Of a DNA stretch of 64,000 nucleotides, positions 62,165 through 64,000 are shown piece after piece (positions within the stretch are counted from its first letter, which is position 1; each line of letters begins with the position of its first letter). The position numbers were made by a program, and so were the translations under genes. The DNA lies in the NCBI RefSeq assembly GCF_036322705.1, contig NZ_AP027270.1, forward strand, positions 62,001 to 126,000. The letters are read 5' to 3'. The DNA comes from Maricaulis maris. Lineage in GTDB: Bacteria > Pseudomonadota > Alphaproteobacteria > Caulobacterales > Maricaulaceae. Under the pieces are notes generated by a model. That model saw nothing but the letters and a program-made list of their open reading frames with translations, had not been told where the DNA came from and did no database searches.

Positions 62165-64000
62165 CGGCCCGGCTGTTCAATACGCCCGGACCCAGCGTCT
62201 ACACCCTGCCGCCACAGTCTGACTTCCTGCGTGAGATCGCCACAACGCTGCGCGACGAGTTCAACGCGGTCGCCGACCCCGATGCCCTGACGCGCCTGCT
62301 CATCCTCACGCCGACCCGGCGGGCGGCCAAGGCGCTCGGCGATGTCTTCGCGGACCTCGCCGGCAATGGGGTGGCGCTGCTGCCGCTGATCCGGCCGATC
62401 GGCGATGTCGATGTCGACGATCCGCCCTTCGAACCGGGTGAGCTGGCCGGTCTGGCCGCTCCGGCGATCTCGCCGGAACGCCGGCGCTACGAGTTGGCGC
62501 GGCTGATCCTCGCCAAGGAGAAGGCTCTCTCCCGACCGATCGGTGTCGGCGGTGCGCTGGCGCTGGCGGACTCGCTGGCGGCGCTGCTTGATGATCTCGC
62601 GACCGAGGATGTCAGCGACCTCTCGGCGCTTCAGGAGGCGGTGACCACCTATCTGCCGGCGGATCGCCGCGAAGCGGTCGAGTTCCTCGAGATCGTTCAG
62701 CATATCTGGCCCGCGCGTCTGGCCGAGCTGGGTTTGACCGATGGCGCGCATCGACGCTCGCTGGTCCTGCACGAGCTGGTCGCGCGCTGGACGCGGCAGG
62801 CGCCGGACCATCCGGTTCTCGCGGTTGGCTCGACCGGCTCGATCCCTGCGGCGCGCAAGCTGATGGGCGTGATCGCCGGTCTGGAGCATGGCGCCGTGGT
62901 TCTGCCCGGGGTCGACTGGGATGCCGATGACAGCGCCTGGGACTCGATCGCTGATGATCACCCGCAATGGGCGATGAAAACCTTCCTCGCGGAGGCCGGG
63001 GTCGATCGCAAGGACCTGCCGGCCTGGCCGGGGGCTGCCGAAGACCATGCGGCCGAGCGCCGCCGGCGCCTGATCGCCGAGGCCTTGCGACCAGCCGACA
63101 CGACCGATGCCTGGCTCAAGCGTATTGCGGCCCTGAAGGAGCGCTTTGGCGAAACCTTCTTCTCCGAGGGCATGGAGGGGCTCAGCCTGGTCGAGGCGCC
63201 GGACGAGATCAGCGAGGCGCGGGCCTGTGCCCTGATGCTCCGTGAAACGCTCGAGACGCCCGACGAGACGGCCATCCTGGTCACGCCGGACCGGATGCTG
63301 GCGCGCCGCGTCTCGGCCGAGATGGTGCGCTTCGGGGTGCGGCTTGATGATTCCGGAGGGGCCGCCCTATCGGAGACGCCAGCCGGCGCCTTCCTGACGC
63401 GCGTGCTCGATGCCGCCACGGATTGCGGGAGTGTCGTTGCGCTGACGGCGCTTTGGGGGTCGCCCCTGTTCCGGGCCGGCTATCGCCGCGGGCAGGCCCA
63501 TACCGTGTTGGCCAAGTTCGAGGCCGAGGCCCTGCGCGGGGCACGGCCGGGACGTGACCTGGCTGCCGTTCGCGCCCGGCTCGACGGCGAGTTCGTCAAA
63601 TTGTTCGATGAGGACCGTGCGGTCATCGAGGCCATTCTGGATACACTGGAAACGGCTTTCTCCGGCCTGCTGGTCGACGGCAAGCGTCCGGCCCGCGATT
63701 GGGCGCGGGCGCACGCCGAGGCGGCGGAGGCCCTCGCCGAGGATGGTACTGGCCGAGGCGCGGAGGCGGTGTGGATCGGCGAGGGTGGTGAGGCCGCTGC
63801 CGGGCTGTTGCGCTCCCTGCTGGAGGAAAGCGAGAGCCTGCCGGACATGTCGCTGGCCGACTACAGCGCCGCCTTTGGCGAGATGTGCCGCTCGCGCCGG
63901 GTTGCACCGCGCCTCGGTGTCCATCCGCGGCTCCAGGTGCTGGGTCCGCTCGAAGCCCGTTTGATCACAGCCGACCGGGTCATCCTGGCCGGCCTCAATG
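62161..64000 (+). CDS. addB: Double-strand break repair protein AddB, 5' part (runs off window)
   Basis: About 613 residues to the window edge, frame open throughout from GTG 62161, which overlaps the murU stop. The alphaproteobacterial AddB pattern is seen: VYTLPPQSDFLREIA at the start, LLILTPTRRAAKALGDVFA (helicase-like motif), LLPLIRPIGDVD, AVGSTGSIPAARKLMGVIA, VVLPGVDW and ILVTPDRMLARRVSAEM. With AddA it forms the helicase-nuclease for recombination. The C-terminal nuclease and Cys cluster lie beyond the window. The murU-addB order is common in alphaproteobacteria. Confidence 0.93.
   Translation, partial: MTARLFNTPGPSVYTLPPQSDFLREIATTLRDEFNAVADPDALTRLLILTPTRRAAKALGDVFADLAGNGVALLPLIRPIGDVDVDDPPFEPGELAGLAAPAISPERRRYELARLILAKEKALSRPIGVGGALALADSLAALLDDLATEDVSDLSALQEAVTTYLPADRREAVEFLEIVQHIWPARLAELGLTDGAHRRSLVLHELVARWTRQAPDHPVLAVGSTGSIPAARKLMGVIAGLEHGAVVLPGVDWDADDSAWDSIADDHPQWAMKTFLAEAGVDRKDLPAWPGAAEDHAAERRRRLIAEALRPADTTDAWLKRIAALKERFGETFFSEGMEGLSLVEAPDEISEARACALMLRETLETPDETAILVTPDRMLARRVSAEMVRFGVRLDDSGGAALSETPAGAFLTRVLDAATDCGSVVALTALWGSPLFRAGYRRGQAHTVLAKFEAEALRGARPGRDLAAVRARLDGEFVKLFDEDRAVIEAILDTLETAFSGLLVDGKRPARDWARAHAEAAEALAEDGTGRGAEAVWIGEGGEAAAGLLRSLLEESESLPDMSLADYSAAFGEMCRSRRVAPRLGVHPRLQVLGPLEARLITADRVILAGLN

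Overview
The window reads as chromosomal DNA of a high-GC alphaproteobacterium of the Caulobacter/Maricaulis type. Support comes from a DivL-type histidine kinase homologue with Tyr at the phosphoacceptor position, a ChvI/ChvG two-component pair next to PTS EIIA and HPr, a mic60-like gene inside the hemC-hemD-hemY cluster, and several exported protein families common in Caulobacterales and Maricaulales. The assignment is inference from gene content, not from a database search. The window is dense (about 65 protein genes, 2 tRNAs) and shows no prophage, CRISPR array or intact mobile element.

Layout. 1-6300: end of bioB, a pterin dehydratase, a FliL-like exported protein, an XRE regulator divergent from a single-domain receiver, tRNA-Ala(CGC), yggT-DUF167-folD, a second receiver, an AIM24-family protein and bfd. 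6300-14250: bacterioferritin and a copper-protein-like block in which a DUF305 gene followed by an LVIVD beta-propeller gene is repeated downstream as one fused gene, with a GST between them. 14400-23300: tRNA-Thr(CGT), then hemC-hemD-mic60-hemY-udk on the minus strand, divergent from tsaD-gpsA-YciI-Rieske-cupin on the plus strand. 23300-31900: a non-coding stretch with an inverted-repeat element, creatininase, a tiny membrane ORF, a secreted methyltransferase, a chemoreceptor with an exported partner, an ABM-GNAT fusion coupled to rlmN, an IalB-like protein, a SpoU methylase and isoaspartyl peptidase. 31900-46900: an SDR, a siderophore receptor under apparent Fur-like boxes, lipoproteins, dapF, a lipoprotein prolyl oligopeptidase, a large secreted zincin and a membrane-anchored sulfatase coupled to a GST. 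46900-51000: a decayed IS481-type transposase, small exported proteins and a 566-residue orphan. 51000-64000: chvI-chvG-EIIA-HPr, an acidic-tailed membrane protein, a TonB-domain lipoprotein, divL, ferredoxin, and the coupled run tsaE-amgK-murU-addB, cut off by the window end.

The genes join into a few themes. Iron and heme: bfd, bfr, siderophore receptor, ferredoxin and the hem cluster; bfd and the receptor share a promoter motif. Envelope: ChvGI, AmgK-MurU recycling, dapF and many exported proteins. Cell cycle: divL and two weak CtrA-like sites. The most unusual feature is the split-versus-fused DUF305/LVIVD pair, which argues that the two proteins work together in the cell envelope.
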